A stretch of 64,000 nucleotides of DNA from Vagococcus fluvialis. GTDB taxonomy: Bacteria; Bacillota; Bacilli; Lactobacillales; Vagococcaceae. This document shows positions 1 to 7,928 of the stretch, in pieces. Each line of letters opens with the position of its first letter. Positions within the stretch are counted from its first letter, which is position 1. The notes under the pieces were generated by a model, which was given only the letters and a program-made list of their open reading frames with translations, searched no databases and was not told the DNA's origin. The translations under genes and the position numbers were made by a program. Location of the stretch: positions 1-64,000 of the forward strand of contig NZ_QPJV01000008.1 in the NCBI RefSeq assembly GCF_003337315.1, written 5' to 3'.

Positions 1-22
1 GCCTTATTAAAATTAAATAACT

Positions 23-66
23 AAAAAAGATGATAAATCTGAGAGTAATCTCAAGTTTATCATCTT
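23..66 (-). terminator. Rho-independent terminator of the nusB operon
   Basis: An 11-bp perfect stem (AAGATGATAAA / TTTATCATCTT) with an inner GAGA/TCTC pair is followed, reading the minus strand, by a run of U (plus-strand A at 23-28). It lies about 40 bp after the nusB stop, so it most likely ends the pepP/efp/asp23/nusB transcript. Confidence 0.85.
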
Positions 67-103
67 ATATATCCGACTCATCAGTCCGATTTGACAAAGA
101 GCC

Positions 104-544
104 TTAATTGCTTGAGTCAAGTTCGTTCATAGCTGATGAGAGTACACCATTAATAAAACGGCGAGATTCATCGTCACTAAATGTTTTGGCAATTTCTAAT
201 GCCTCGTTTAAAGAAACTTTGTTTGGAATATCTGAAATAAATAACATCTCAAATAACGCTAATCTTAAAATCACTAAATCTGTTTTAGCAATACGATTGA
301 CTTTCCAATTTTTCAAATGTTTTTCAATTACTTTATCTAATTCTTCTTGGTGCTCTTTAACACCTGTCACAACTAATTCCACGTATTGAGGAATTTCTTG
401 TTCTTCTTGCTCTTCATATACATCTAATACATTTTCAATTGCTTCTAAAATTTCTAACTCATCACTATAAAGCATTGAAAAACTTGCTTGAAAAGCGACT
501 TCTCTTAATTGATGCCTAGTTAAATCCACTCTATTCTTCCTCAT
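104..544 (-). CDS. nusB: Transcription antitermination protein NusB
   Basis: NusB is a small all-helical RNA-binding protein that, with S10 (NusE), binds boxA of rRNA leaders and promotes antitermination. The product is about 146 residues, normal for the family. It begins MRKNRVDLTRHQLRE, typical of lactobacillales NusB, and ends in the usual helical region (NEALEIAKTFSDDESRRFINGVL). I chose the ATG at 544 rather than the in-frame TTG four codons upstream because homologues start here. The first 14 bases overlap the 3' end of asp23, which implies translational coupling. No strong Shine-Dalgarno is visible inside the overlap. A terminator follows. I am confident of the function; the exact start is an inference. 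Confidence 0.95.
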   Translation of the reverse strand: MRKNRVDLTRHQLREVAFQASFSMLYSDELEILEAIENVLDVYEEQEEQEIPQYVELVVTGVKEHQEELDKVIEKHLKNWKVNRIAKTDLVILRLALFEMLFISDIPNKVSLNEALEIAKTFSDDESRRFINGVLSSAMNELDSSN

Positions 545-959
545 CTTCTGAATCAAACAACTCGTCTAAATCTGGTAGTGTTACTTTTTCAGGTACAACT
601 CCCACAACATGAATGTTAACTTCAGAGATTTCTAAGTCAGTCATGTATAAAACTTGTTGTTTCACTTTTTCTTGCATATCCATTGCTACTTTCGGCACTG
701 AAACACCGTAATTTAAATAACAGAATAAATCAATTTTGATATTTCCATCATCATTTCTTAAAGAAACACCTTTGTCATGAACAGAGCCACCAAATAATTC
801 TGTTACATTTGAAGCTAAGTTGCCACGCATTGCGTAGACACCTTCTACTTTTGATGCTGCAATCCCAACAATAATTTCTAATACTTCAGGAGCAACAACA
901 ATTTCGCCACCGACTTCTTGATTATTGTTACTTAAAACTAAATTTTTATTTTCTGCCAT
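531..959 (-). CDS. Asp23/Gls24 family envelope stress protein (YqhY-like)
   Basis: A 142-residue Asp23/Gls24 (DUF322) protein. The family core is visible: EIVVAPEVLEIIVGIAASKV near the N terminus, a central YAMRG segment and a conserved NYGVSVPKVAMDMQEKVKQQV stretch. Paralogues of this type next to efp and nusB correspond to Bacillus YqhY, a cytosolic protein linked to fatty-acid synthesis homeostasis, rather than to membrane-anchored Asp23/AmaP. The acidic C terminus (LFDSEDEEE) is typical. An excellent ribosome site (AAGGAGGAAGAG) lies before the ATG. It sits 27 bp after efp and overlaps nusB, so all three are probably co-transcribed. The family is sure; the physiological role is inferred from synteny. 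Confidence 0.88.
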   Translation of the reverse strand: MAENKNLVLSNNNQEVGGEIVVAPEVLEIIVGIAASKVEGVYAMRGNLASNVTELFGGSVHDKGVSLRNDDGNIKIDLFCYLNYGVSVPKVAMDMQEKVKQQVLYMTDLEISEVNIHVVGVVPEKVTLPDLDELFDSEDEEE

Positions 960-986
960 CGATCTCTTCCTCCTTAAGTTAGCGTC

Positions 987-1544
987 CTACGCTCTAGAAA
1001 CGTAAGAACCATCACTTGTATTGATAATCAAGCGATCATCTGCATTAATAAAGAATGGTACTTGTACCACTAAACCTGTCTCCATTACTGCTGGCTTAGA
1101 GCCACCAGATGATGTATCACCACGAATGCCTGGTTCTGTTTCTTTAACATTTAACTCAACTGTATTAGGTAAATCAACACCTAAAGTTTCTGAACCATAC
1201 ATAATGATATTACACTCACTATTTTCCAACAAGTATTTTAATTCGTCTTCAATAACGTCTCCTGGTAATTCAATCTGCTCATAAGTATTTAAATCCATGA
1301 ACACATGATTTCCGGCTGATTCATACAGATATTGCATTTTTTTGTTGTCGATTTGAGCTTTCGCTACTTTTTCGCCACCACGAAATGTTTTTTCTGCGGT
1401 ATTACCATTTCTTAAATTCTTTAACTTCGTACGAACAAACGCTGCGCCTTTTCCTGGTTTCACATGTTGAAATTCAATAACTCGAAAAATATTGCCATCA
1501 AATTCAATCGTCAAGCCTGTTTTCAGATCATTTACTGATATCAT
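987..1544 (-). CDS. efp: Translation elongation factor P
   Basis: EF-P binds between the P and E sites of the ribosome and rescues polyproline-stalled peptidyl transfer. The 185-residue product has all three domains: the N-terminal KOW-like domain with the modifiable loop [10 protein letters not shown] (lysine near residue 31), and two OB-fold domains ending in the family signature [16 protein letters not shown] and a C-terminal [11 protein letters not shown]. In Firmicutes this loop lysine is often 5-aminopentanolylated, but no modification enzyme is visible here. I start at the ATG at 1544, seven bases after GGAGG, instead of the TTG immediately before it. It lies 52 bp downstream of pepP, the usual gene order. 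Confidence 0.97.
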   Translation of the reverse strand: MISVNDLKTGLTIEFDGNIFRVIEFQHVKPGKGAAFVRTKLKNLRNGNTAEKTFRGGEKVAKAQIDNKKMQYLYESAGNHVFMDLNTYEQIELPGDVIEDELKYLLENSECNIIMYGSETLGVDLPNTVELNVKETEPGIRGDTSSGGSKPAVMETGLVVQVPFFINADDRLIINTSDGSYVSRA

Positions 1545-1595
1545 CAATTGCCTCCTGACTGTTCACTTCCCATGAAAAAGCGAACGATTCCTATT

Positions 1596-2660
1596 CTATA
1601 AAATAATAAGCTCTTTTTCAGAGTGTGTCAATCGCTTAATACCATTCTCTGTTACTAACATATCATCTTCAATTCTAACGCCACCAATACCTGGTAAATA
1701 AATACCTGGCTCATTAGTAATGATATTTCCTGGCACAAAGGCTTTTTCAGCTAATTTAGATACATTTGGTCCTTCATGAATTTCTAAACCAATCCCATGT
1801 CCTGTTGAGTGACCAAAAGCTTCACCATATCCTTTAGAAGCAATATAATCTCTTGCTACTGCATCAAGTTCCACACCAGTCATTCCAGGTTTAGCTACAT
1901 CTAAAACTTTTTGTTGCGCTTCTTTTACAACATTATAAATTTCTCTTAATTTATCACTTGGCTCACCTAAACTGATTGTTCTAGTCATATCAGATACATA
2001 GCCATTATAATAACAACCAAAATCAATCGTAATCATGTCGCCTTGCTCAATTACCTTTTCACTAGCAACTCCATGAGGCATTGCTGATCTAAGACCACTA
2101 GCTACAATTGTCTCAAAAGAAACACTACTTGCTCCTAAACTTCTCATGTAAAAATCAAGTTCATTAGCTACTTGAATTTCTGTCATTCCTGGTTTGATAT
2201 AAGTTAAAATATGAGAAAAAGCTTTATCTGCAATTTCGCAGGCTTTTTCGACAATAGCGATTTCTTCTTCATCTTTAATTTCTCTTAATTCTTCTACCAT
2301 ACCTGATACTGGAATTAAATCCACTTCTAGTAATCCTTCTAATTCAACATATTGTTTAAAGGAAACAAAACTCTCTTCAAACCCAAGATTTTCAATGTTT
2401 TTTGATTCTACTAAGTCAGCTACAACTTCTAAAATCGGACCAACATTTTTCACGATTTCAAAGCCGACACATTGTTTAGCAGCTTGTTCTGTATATCTAA
2501 AATCTGTAATAAAGAAAGCTTCCTCTAAACCAATAAGTGCTAGCCCTGTTGTTCCTGTAAAACCTGTTAAATATCTTAAATTATAAGGACTCGTTATTAA
2601 AAACGAAGAAATTCCTTCTGATTTCATTTGTTCTCTTAAATTGTTTACGCGATTTATCAT
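1596..2660 (-). CDS. pepP: Xaa-Pro aminopeptidase/dipeptidase (M24B metallopeptidase)
   Basis: Cytosolic metallopeptidase that removes residues N-terminal to proline. The 354 residues hold a creatinase-like N-terminal domain (about 1-130) and a pita-bread catalytic domain. All five metal ligands can be identified: Asp213 (in IDFG), Asp224 (in SDMTRT), His288 (in GHGIG), Glu317 (in NEPGIY) and Glu331 (in RIEDD). A strong AAGGAAGG ribosome site precedes the ATG. A TATAAT-like -10 is present on the minus strand at 2693-2698, with no good -35, so transcription may begin here and run through efp, asp23 and nusB. Pairing with efp is functionally sensible because both deal with proline-containing sequences. 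Whether the preferred substrate is a dipeptide or longer cannot be told. Confidence 0.93.
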   Translation of the reverse strand: MINRVNNLREQMKSEGISSFLITSPYNLRYLTGFTGTTGLALIGLEEAFFITDFRYTEQAAKQCVGFEIVKNVGPILEVVADLVESKNIENLGFEESFVSFKQYVELEGLLEVDLIPVSGMVEELREIKDEEEIAIVEKACEIADKAFSHILTYIKPGMTEIQVANELDFYMRSLGASSVSFETIVASGLRSAMPHGVASEKVIEQGDMITIDFGCYYNGYVSDMTRTISLGEPSDKLREIYNVVKEAQQKVLDVAKPGMTGVELDAVARDYIASKGYGEAFGHSTGHGIGLEIHEGPNVSKLAEKAFVPGNIITNEPGIYLPGIGGVRIEDDMLVTENGIKRLTHSEKELIIL

Positions 2661-2740
2661 CTAAAACCTTCCTTTCAAATCTATTCATCCCTATTATAAC
2701 AAACTAACTTATCAAATAAAACCGATGCATAGATTGAAAT

Positions 2741-2772
2741 AAAAAAACAACTCGTTAAAATAACGAGTTGTT
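2741..2772 (-). terminator. Terminator of the rplU-prp-rpmA operon
   Basis: A perfect 12-bp stem (AACAACTCGTTA / TAACGAGTTGTT) around a 3-base loop, then a U tract in the minus-strand direction, lies immediately after rpmA. This separates the ribosomal-protein operon from pepP. Confidence 0.92.
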
Positions 2773-2780
2773 TAACTAAA

Positions 2781-3065
2781 TTATTTAGCTACTGGGTATA
2801 CAGATACTTGAGTTTTGTCGCGGCCTTTACGTTCGAAACGTACCACACCTTCAACTTTTGCGTATAAAGTATCATCTCCACCACGACCTACGTTTTCACC
2901 TGGGTAGATTTTAGTACCGCGTTGACGGTATAAAATTGAACCACCTGAAACAGTTTGTCCATCAGCACGTTTAGCACCTAAACGTTTTGATTGTGAATCA
3001 CGGCCGTTAGAAGTAGAACCTCCACCTTTTTTAGTCGCGAATAATTGTAAATTCATTTTCAACAT
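2781..3065 (-). CDS. rpmA: 50S ribosomal protein L27, made as an N-terminally extended precursor
   Basis: L27 is a large-subunit protein whose N-terminal tail reaches the peptidyl transferase centre. The 94-residue product carries the Firmicutes-type extension [10 protein letters not shown] followed by TKKGGGST. In Staphylococcus and relatives a cysteine protease (Prp) cuts this kind of extension after the LQLFA-type motif, exposing the functional tail. The prp gene lies 16 bp upstream in the same operon. The first ATG has GGAGGTG eight bases before it; the second ATG (Met4) would still give the cleavage motif. The rest ([44 protein letters not shown]) is canonical in short segments throughout. 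Confidence 0.97.
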   Translation of the reverse strand: MLKMNLQLFATKKGGGSTSNGRDSQSKRLGAKRADGQTVSGGSILYRQRGTKIYPGENVGRGGDDTLYAKVEGVVRFERKGRDKTQVSVYPVAK

Positions 3066-3081
3066 GAGTAAAGCACCTCCT

Positions 3082-3408
3082 CTATATAGTCTTCACACGA
3101 ATATATTTATTATATTCTTTTTCGATATCTTTTAATCCAATTAATAAACTGTTTAATAAAATAGATGTTACTTCACTTTGTTTACCTGATAAATCAGACA
3201 AAGGTTCAATATACAAATACCCATCTTCCACTTCAACAATTGGTTGATAACCAGCTAATTGTTCAATACTATTGACTGCATTTATAGATAAACTAGAAGC
3301 TGCAGCACACACAATATCTGAACCCATTTCAGCAAAATCAGCATGACCAGTCATTTCAAAAGAAATAATCTCATCATTTTCTTTTTGTTTAAAGGTAGCT
3401 TTAATCAT
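3082..3408 (-). CDS. prp: Ribosomal-processing cysteine protease Prp
   Basis: Prp (YsxB) removes the N-terminal extension of ribosomal protein L27. The roughly 108-residue product shows the catalytic histidine in MTGHADFA and the catalytic cysteine in DIVCAAAS, about 12 residues apart as in characterised Prp. It sits between rplU and rpmA, the conserved Firmicutes arrangement, and the adjacent rpmA has the matching extension. The start is uncertain by one codon: a TTG at 3411 is followed directly by ATG at 3408, and the Shine-Dalgarno is weak. Weak initiation would fit a catalytic protease made alongside abundant ribosomal proteins, but that is inference. Confidence 0.95.
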   Translation of the reverse strand: MIKATFKQKENDEIISFEMTGHADFAEMGSDIVCAAASSLSINAVNSIEQLAGYQPIVEVEDGYLYIEPLSDLSGKQSEVTSILLNSLLIGLKDIEKEYNKYIRVKTI

Positions 3409-3435
3409 CAAGATACCAACTTTCTAAATTCTTAA

Positions 3436-3744
3436 TTAAGCGTTAATAGCATCGATCATTACTTTAGTGTAAGGTTGACGATGACCTTGTTTACGATGTG
3501 AATCTTTTTTAGCTTTATATTTGTAAGTAACAACTTTCTTTTGTTTTCCTTGTTTTTCAACAGTTCCTTCAACAGTTGCACCTTCAACAGTTGGAGCACC
3601 AATCTTTGTTGACTCTCCACCTACTAAAATGACTTCGTCAAACACAACTTTTTCGCCAGCTTCAACGTTTAATTTCTCAACGTAAATAGCTTGACCTACT
3701 TCAACTTTTAATTGTTTACCACCAGTTTTAATAATAGCGTACAT
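3436..3744 (-). CDS. rplU: 50S ribosomal protein L21
   Basis: L21 binds 23S rRNA in the large subunit. The 102-residue product starts [18 protein letters not shown] and ends with the family signature [19 protein letters not shown], which contacts rRNA. It is the first gene of the rplU-prp-rpmA operon and is preceded by AAGGAGGTG and a structured leader. The length and sequence are standard for Firmicutes, and I see nothing unusual in the coding region. Confidence 0.98.
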   Translation of the reverse strand: MYAIIKTGGKQLKVEVGQAIYVEKLNVEAGEKVVFDEVILVGGESTKIGAPTVEGATVEGTVEKQGKQKKVVTYKYKAKKDSHRKQGHRQPYTKVMIDAINA

Positions 3745-3759
3745 GTTTGCTTCGCACCT

Positions 3760-3862
3760 CCTTCTTTTTTCTTAGACTCGCCAGCTTAAGCGCCATACAC
3801 AAGGTATGAACTGAATACTTAGTTTGCGCGGTTGTAGCTGTGGTGCACACAAATACAACATT
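3760..3862 (-). promoter_or_regulatory. L21-type ribosomal protein leader
   Basis: The roughly 100-nt 5' leader of rplU has paired blocks around GTGCACCACAGCTACAACCGCGC and TTCAGTTCATACCTTGTG on the minus strand, ending in GCTTAAGCTGGCGAGTC just before the ribosome site. Position, size and the rplU-prp-rpmA context match the L21 leader family known from low-GC Firmicutes, thought to be an autoregulatory protein-binding site. I have not checked it against a covariance model. Confidence 0.72.
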
Positions 3863-3865
3863 AAT

Positions 3866-3894
3866 ATGATATCAAAAAAAGAAAGCTAGGTCAA
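3866..3894 (-). promoter_or_regulatory. Promoter of rplU
   Basis: On the minus strand a TTGACC -35 (3889-3894) and a TATCAT -10 (3866-3871) are separated by exactly 17 bp. The -35 lies within the terminator hairpin of the upstream TetR gene, so one gene's end and the next gene's promoter share bases. Confidence 0.78.
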
Positions 3895-3917
3895 TAAAAA
3901 TTTAACCTAACTTTCTT
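3873..3917 (-). terminator. Terminator of the TetR-family gene
   Basis: Arms AAGAAAGCTAGGT (3879-3891) and ACCTAACTTTCTT (3905-3917) pair with one mismatch, followed by a seven-U run on the minus strand. It overlaps the rplU promoter. Confidence 0.72.
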
Positions 3918-3924
3918 AAAATCT

Positions 3925-4539
3925 TTAGTCCATTTTAGCAACAAAAAATTCTTCTAAACCAATCTCAATAAACAATTCTGATTTGAACAATTTAGAAACA
4001 TTTGTCGCCATGTAATGATTTGCGTAAATTTTCCCTTCGACTACCCAAGCATCGGCAATACCTAGTAGTGCGTACACTAAGAAATTATTTAATAATTCTT
4101 TTGGTGTTTTTCTTACTGGAATTGAATTACCATAGCTTACATGTTCTAAAATGTAATCATACATTTTATCACTAAATAGTAAACGATATTCTTCTGCATC
4201 ATTTTCTTTTAATAATGTAACAAAGAATTCTGGTGATTCACCAATATAATCAAATACTCTATCTAAAACAATCTTAGGAATTTTTTTATCTTCATTTCCC
4301 TCAAAAGGTACATATTCAACTACATGATCATAAAAATCTTCAATGATTTCTTCCATGATTGTTTCAACAAATGTATCTTTATCGCGGTAATGTAAATAAA
4401 AAGTACCTCTTGTTACTCCTGCTTGATTTGTTAAATCTTTAATGTTCATTTCCATTAATTGACGTGTTTTTAACAAATCTAGAAATGCTTGTCTTAATTT
4501 TTTACGAGTTTTCACAACTCGTGGATCAATTTTCCCCAT
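3925..4539 (-). CDS. TetR/AcrR family transcriptional regulator
   Basis: A 204-residue one-component regulator. The N-terminal helix-turn-helix is clear (residues about 10-60: TRKKLRQAFLDLL, then IKDLTNQAGVTRGTFYLHYRDKDTF). The C-terminal ligand domain carries features of the TetR_C_7-like group of Lactobacillales regulators. It has its own ribosome site (AAGGGGAAG) and its own terminator, so it is monocistronic. No transporter or enzyme adjoins it: the downstream operon is ribosomal and the upstream neighbour is a tRNA gene, so its target and ligand cannot be guessed from context. The 270-bp upstream gap is AT-rich and may hold its operator. Confidence 0.88.
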   Translation of the reverse strand: MGKIDPRVVKTRKKLRQAFLDLLKTRQLMEMNIKDLTNQAGVTRGTFYLHYRDKDTFVETIMEEIIEDFYDHVVEYVPFEGNEDKKIPKIVLDRVFDYIGESPEFFVTLLKENDAEEYRLLFSDKMYDYILEHVSYGNSIPVRKTPKELLNNFLVYALLGIADAWVVEGKIYANHYMATNVSKLFKSELFIEIGLEEFFVAKMD

Positions 4540-4763
4540 TTTACATTCTTCCCCTTATTAAAATTAATATTAAAACAGATTATAAGATAGTTTCCCACAA
4601 CTTCTAATAACACTCCAACGATTATATATCACATCATACCTTTTTGTCTAGTAATTTAATCTAGAATTGATTTATTATCTATTTATTCCCATTTCCTAAT
4701 AAATAGACCCTTTTATGCAAAAAAGTTTTTTAAATTCTTTTTAAACTTTATTTAATTTTACTG

Positions 4764-4792
4764 TTGACATTCACATCAAGTTTTATTATGAT
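4764..4792 (+). promoter_or_regulatory. Promoter of tRNA-Arg
   Basis: A consensus TTGACA (4764-4769) is followed after 17 bp by TATGAT (4787-4792), with the tRNA 25 bp further on. In the remaining sequence between the TetR gene and this promoter (4540-4763) I see only AT-rich DNA and no gene. Confidence 0.9.
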
Positions 4793-4816
4793 ATTCATGT
4801 TGCTTAAAGCAAACCA

Positions 4817-4890
4817 GTCGCAGTAGCTCAGCTGGATAGAGCATTCGCCTTCTAAGCGAACGGTCAGGGGTTCGAATCCCTTCTGCGACG
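4817..4890 (+). tRNA. tRNA-Arg (anticodon TCT)
   Basis: The full cloverleaf can be folded by eye: acceptor arms GTCGCAG and CTGCGAC, a D arm GCTC...GAGC, an anticodon stem TTCGC/GCGAA around the loop CTTCTAA (anticodon TCT), and a T arm with GGTTCGAATCC. It is 74 nt with discriminator G, and CCA is not encoded. It decodes AGA/AGG. It is a single tRNA gene with its own promoter and terminator rather than part of an rRNA-linked cluster. Confidence 0.97.
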
Positions 4891-4897
4891 TTATATT

Positions 4898-4931
4898 AAA
4901 AAAGCAAAAGACAAATGTCTTTTGCTTTTTT
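4898..4931. terminator. Bidirectional terminator between tRNA-Arg and the methyltransferase gene
   Basis: A 15-bp perfect stem (AAAAAAGCAAAAGAC / GTCTTTTGCTTTTTT) with loop AAAT. A-rich and T-rich flanks on both sides allow it to serve the tRNA on the plus strand and the convergent trmR-like gene on the minus strand. Confidence 0.93.
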
Positions 4932-4933
4932 TG

Positions 4934-5617
4934 TTATATAATAATAGTTTCAACATCTTTTGAAATCATTAATACACCATCACCAAGAGGTAAGATAGTT
5001 ACAGTTAAATCTTCGTGATTTAATACCACATCATATAATTCATTCAGTTTGCGATAAATGGTTCGCTGACTTCTAGGGATTTCTTTTATGTCATGCATAA
5101 TGGTTCCTGCTTGAAAGACATCATCAATCATTAAAACTCCATCAACTTTTAATAATCTCAAACATTCAGGTAAAAATTCTATATATTTTGATTTAGCACT
5201 ATCCATAAAAATAAAATCATAAGGACCTTCCAAAGTCGGTAAAACTTCTTTAGCATCTCCTTCAAGTAATGTCACTTGTTCTTTCACACCTAATTTTTCA
5301 AAATTAGCTTTCGCTTTTTTTATCATAACATCAAAGCGGTCAATTGTTGTTACATGAGAGCCTTCTCCCATAGCATCCAACATTAGACTAGCAGAAAAAC
5401 CTATTGCTGTTCCAACTTCTAAAACATTTTTCGCTTTAATTTGTTTTAAGAAGAATTTTAAAAAACTCGCTGTTTCATTTGGAATAATCGGTACATTATC
5501 TATTGTCGCTTGAGCTTGGATTTCCCCTAAAGTTCCAGAAACTTTATTTTGTCTATTTCTAACTAAATCCAATACTTCGTCTTTTAAAACCGGACGATGC
5601 ATCATTTCATTTCTCAT
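4934..5617 (-). CDS. trmR: O-methyltransferase family 3, TrmR-like (tRNA hydroxyuridine methyltransferase)
   Basis: A 227-residue class I SAM-dependent methyltransferase of the catechol-type O-methyltransferase family. Motif I is VLEVGTAIGFSASLM, the acidic motif after strand 2 is VTTIDRF, and the metal/substrate region FIFMDSAKSKY and LMIDDVFQAG follow. Firmicutes members of this size (YrrM/TrmR) methylate 5-hydroxyuridine at tRNA position 34 to give mo5U. That assignment is by family resemblance; a generic O-methyltransferase cannot be excluded. It stands alone, convergent with a tRNA gene, and a GGAAGGGTG ribosome site supports the ATG at 5617. Confidence 0.78.
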   Translation of the reverse strand: MRNEMMHRPVLKDEVLDLVRNRQNKVSGTLGEIQAQATIDNVPIIPNETASFLKFFLKQIKAKNVLEVGTAIGFSASLMLDAMGEGSHVTTIDRFDVMIKKAKANFEKLGVKEQVTLLEGDAKEVLPTLEGPYDFIFMDSAKSKYIEFLPECLRLLKVDGVLMIDDVFQAGTIMHDIKEIPRSQRTIYRKLNELYDVVLNHEDLTVTILPLGDGVLMISKDVETIII

Positions 5618-5708
5618 CTTGTCACCCTTCCTTTATTTTCCTTGTTGATTATACAAAGTTTCACTTCATAACACAATTGAAACTTACTTTATGATAATTG
5701 GTATAGAT

Positions 5709-5737
5709 TTGACTAAAGTTAAATTATAGCCTATCAT
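5709..5737 (+). promoter_or_regulatory. Promoter of fbp
   Basis: A TTGACT -35 (5709-5714) and TATCAT -10 (5732-5737) with 17-bp spacing. An inverted repeat TTATGATA (5689-5696) / TATCATAA (5732-5739) brackets the promoter and overlaps the -10, so it could be an operator; the binding protein is unknown. Confidence 0.78.
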
Positions 5738-5770
5738 AATTTTAAAAACTAATAGAGGTATATTTAAGAT

Positions 5771-7702
5771 ATGATAGAAAAAGATAAGTATTTTGATCTG
5801 TTAAGTACAAAATTCCAATCTTCAGATGAGATAGTTAGTGAGATTATCAACTTAAAAGCGATTCTTGATTTACCTAAAGGAACCGAACATTTCGTTAGCG
5901 ATCTCCACGGAGAGTACAGTGCCTTCCAACATATTTTACGTAACGGTTCTGGAAATATTAAGGAAAAAATCAAAGATTTATTCCACCAAACTTTAACTTC
6001 TGAGGAACAAAAAGAGTTAGCAACACTTATTTACTATCCTGAAAAAAGGTTAAAAGTGATTACTTTACAAACTTCTGAAGAATGGTATAAAACAACTATT
6101 GACCAATTAATTCAATTGATTCGTTTTTGCTCTTCTAAATACACTCGTTCAAAATTAAGAAAAACTTTCCCCAATCGTTTTTCTTATATAATAGAAGAAT
6201 TATTATCAGAAACAAATGCTCACAATGATAAGAAAAATTACACCAACCAAATTATCGACAACATCATTTCTTTAAATCAAGCAGACAAATTAATCATTGA
6301 TTTAAGCTACATTATCCAACGATTAGTTGTTGACCATTTACATGTTGTTGGGGATATTTATGACCGTGGCCCTGAACCAGATAAAATTATTGAAAGATTA
6401 ATGACTCATCATTCTCTTGATATTCAGTGGGGAAATCACGATATTATTTGGATTGGGGCTGCAGCTGGTTCTCCTATTTGTATGATGAATACCATTAGAA
6501 TTTCAGCTAGATATAATAATTTATCTATCATTGAAGATACTTACGGTATTAATTTACGACCTTTACTAACTTATGCAGAAAAATATTACGAGGATAACCC
6601 AGCTTTTAGACCAAAATTAGAAGCAGATCATACTTTTAGTGAAGAAGAAATCTTAGAAACAACCAAAATTCATCAAGCAGCAGCTATTTTACAATTCAAA
6701 TTAGAAGAACAATTAGTTAAAAGACGTCCTGAATTTATGATGGAGCACCGTTTTTTGCTTAGTAAAACAGATTTTGATAACCAAACAATCACAATTAAAA
6801 ACCAAACTTATGATTTACACAATACCTGTTTTAATACAGTTAATCCAGAAGCCCCTTCCGAATTAACAACAGAAGAAGCAGAAGTAATCGAGCGTCTTTT
6901 ACATAATTTTATTTATTCTGAAAAATTAAAAAGACATATGAACTTCTTACTTGAAAAAGGAAATATGTATTTGGTCCACAACGAAAACTTATTAATCCAT
7001 GGATGCGTTCCTTTAAAAGAAGATGGTAGTTTTCAATCTATCCAATTAAATGGTATCAATTACAACGGTAAGGCACTTTTAGATTTTTTTGAGGTGTCAT
7101 TAAGAAAAGCTTACCAAACGCCTCATATCCCAGATAATTACGAAACTGATGCTCTTTGGTATTTATGGTCAGGGGAATGTTCTTCTTTATTTGGAAAAAA
7201 AGAAATGACTACTTTCGAAAGGTATTTTATTAAAGAAAAAGAAACTCACATAGAAGAAAAAAACGCCTATTACGCCTTAAGAGAAGAAGAAGAAACTATT
7301 CGCAACATTTTAGCTGAGTTTGGTTTAAAAGGCACTGACAGTCATTTAATTAACGGTCACACACCAATCAAGGAGATTAAAGGTGAAAACCCAATTAAAG
7401 CAAACGGTAAGTTAATTGTTATTGATGGCGGTTTTTCTAAACCTTATCAAAAAACAACTGGTTTAGCAGGTTACACTCTTTTATATAACTCTTATGGCAT
7501 GCAGTTAGTCGCTCACAAACCTTTTTCATCTATTAAACAAGTCATTGAAGAACAAGATGATATTTTATCCATGAAACGACTAGTTGATCGCCCTGTAGAA
7601 AGAAAATTAGTAAAAGACACATCCGTTGGCAGAAAACTACAAAATGAAATTGATGAATTGCAATATTTACTAGATTACGTTAATTATTATTATCAGAAAT
7701 AA
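5771..7702 (+). CDS. fbp: Fructose-1,6-bisphosphatase, class III
   Basis: Hydrolyses fructose 1,6-bisphosphate in gluconeogenesis. The 643-residue product matches the large Firmicutes class III enzyme, a metallophosphoesterase fold. The metal-binding motifs are in order: [10 protein letters not shown] (Asp44, His46), [17 protein letters not shown], and late histidines in LLIHGCVP and [11 protein letters not shown] central insertion of about 200 residues is normal for the class. The ATG at 5771 has AGAGGT upstream. The gene is monocistronic, with its own promoter and a long hairpin after the stop. Family and reaction are secure; no allosteric detail can be read. Confidence 0.95.
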   Translation: MIEKDKYFDLLSTKFQSSDEIVSEIINLKAILDLPKGTEHFVSDLHGEYSAFQHILRNGSGNIKEKIKDLFHQTLTSEEQKELATLIYYPEKRLKVITLQTSEEWYKTTIDQLIQLIRFCSSKYTRSKLRKTFPNRFSYIIEELLSETNAHNDKKNYTNQIIDNIISLNQADKLIIDLSYIIQRLVVDHLHVVGDIYDRGPEPDKIIERLMTHHSLDIQWGNHDIIWIGAAAGSPICMMNTIRISARYNNLSIIEDTYGINLRPLLTYAEKYYEDNPAFRPKLEADHTFSEEEILETTKIHQAAAILQFKLEEQLVKRRPEFMMEHRFLLSKTDFDNQTITIKNQTYDLHNTCFNTVNPEAPSELTTEEAEVIERLLHNFIYSEKLKRHMNFLLEKGNMYLVHNENLLIHGCVPLKEDGSFQSIQLNGINYNGKALLDFFEVSLRKAYQTPHIPDNYETDALWYLWSGECSSLFGKKEMTTFERYFIKEKETHIEEKNAYYALREEEETIRNILAEFGLKGTDSHLINGHTPIKEIKGENPIKANGKLIVIDGGFSKPYQKTTGLAGYTLLYNSYGMQLVAHKPFSSIKQVIEEQDDILSMKRLVDRPVERKLVKDTSVGRKLQNEIDELQYLLDYVNYYYQK

Positions 7703-7703
7703 C

Positions 7704-7754
7704 AAAAAAACTATTGGAGGTTGATCAAGGCAATCAATCTCCAATAGTTTTTTT
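7704..7754 (+). terminator. Terminator of fbp
   Basis: AACTATTGGAG pairs with CTCCAATAGTT, and the inner GTTGAT/ATCAAT arms extend the stem, ending in seven T. The same hairpin has A's on the left, so it may also stop transcription coming from pncB on the minus strand. Confidence 0.9.
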
Positions 7755-7807
7755 AAGTTATTCCAGTTACTTGAAGCATGACGTTGTTTATTTCACCTTT
7801 TGTTATC
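7751..7807. repeat. Direct repeat copy 1 (57 bp) between fbp and pncB
   Basis: This 57-bp segment matches 7872-7928 at 54 of 57 positions, with a period of 121 bp. Read on the minus strand it contains AAAAGGTGAAATAAAC and a 9-codon open frame (7779-7753), MLQVTGIT then stop. No family is recognised. Confidence 0.9.
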
Positions 7808-7871
7808 AGGATCTAAACAACTGCTTCTGCGGTAACTTCATAACTTAAACTCAATCGAAAAAGCCGATTGG

Positions 7872-7928
7872 TTTTAAGTTCTTCCAGTCACTTGAAGCAT
7901 GACGTTGTTTATTTCACCTTTTGTTACC
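7872..7928. repeat. Direct repeat copy 2 (57 bp), overlapping the pncB stop codon
   Basis: Same unit as 7751-7807, with differences only at 7881, 7889 and 7927. Its end includes the TAA of pncB, so the unit is a duplication of the pncB 3' end. On the minus strand it encodes MLQVTGRT then stop (7900-7874). A small hairpin (CAATCG / CGATTG) sits between the copies at about 7852-7870. Confidence 0.9.

Noticed and set aside
1021-1284. Open frame on the plus strand inside efp, and many similar antisense frames across the window
   Set aside because: They lie wholly within well-supported genes on the other strand, lack ribosome sites and have no recognisable protein features.
7808-7871. 11-codon frame MKLPQKQLFRS on the minus strand between the two 57-bp repeats
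   Set aside because: No ribosome site in front and no second copy; it is likely chance.
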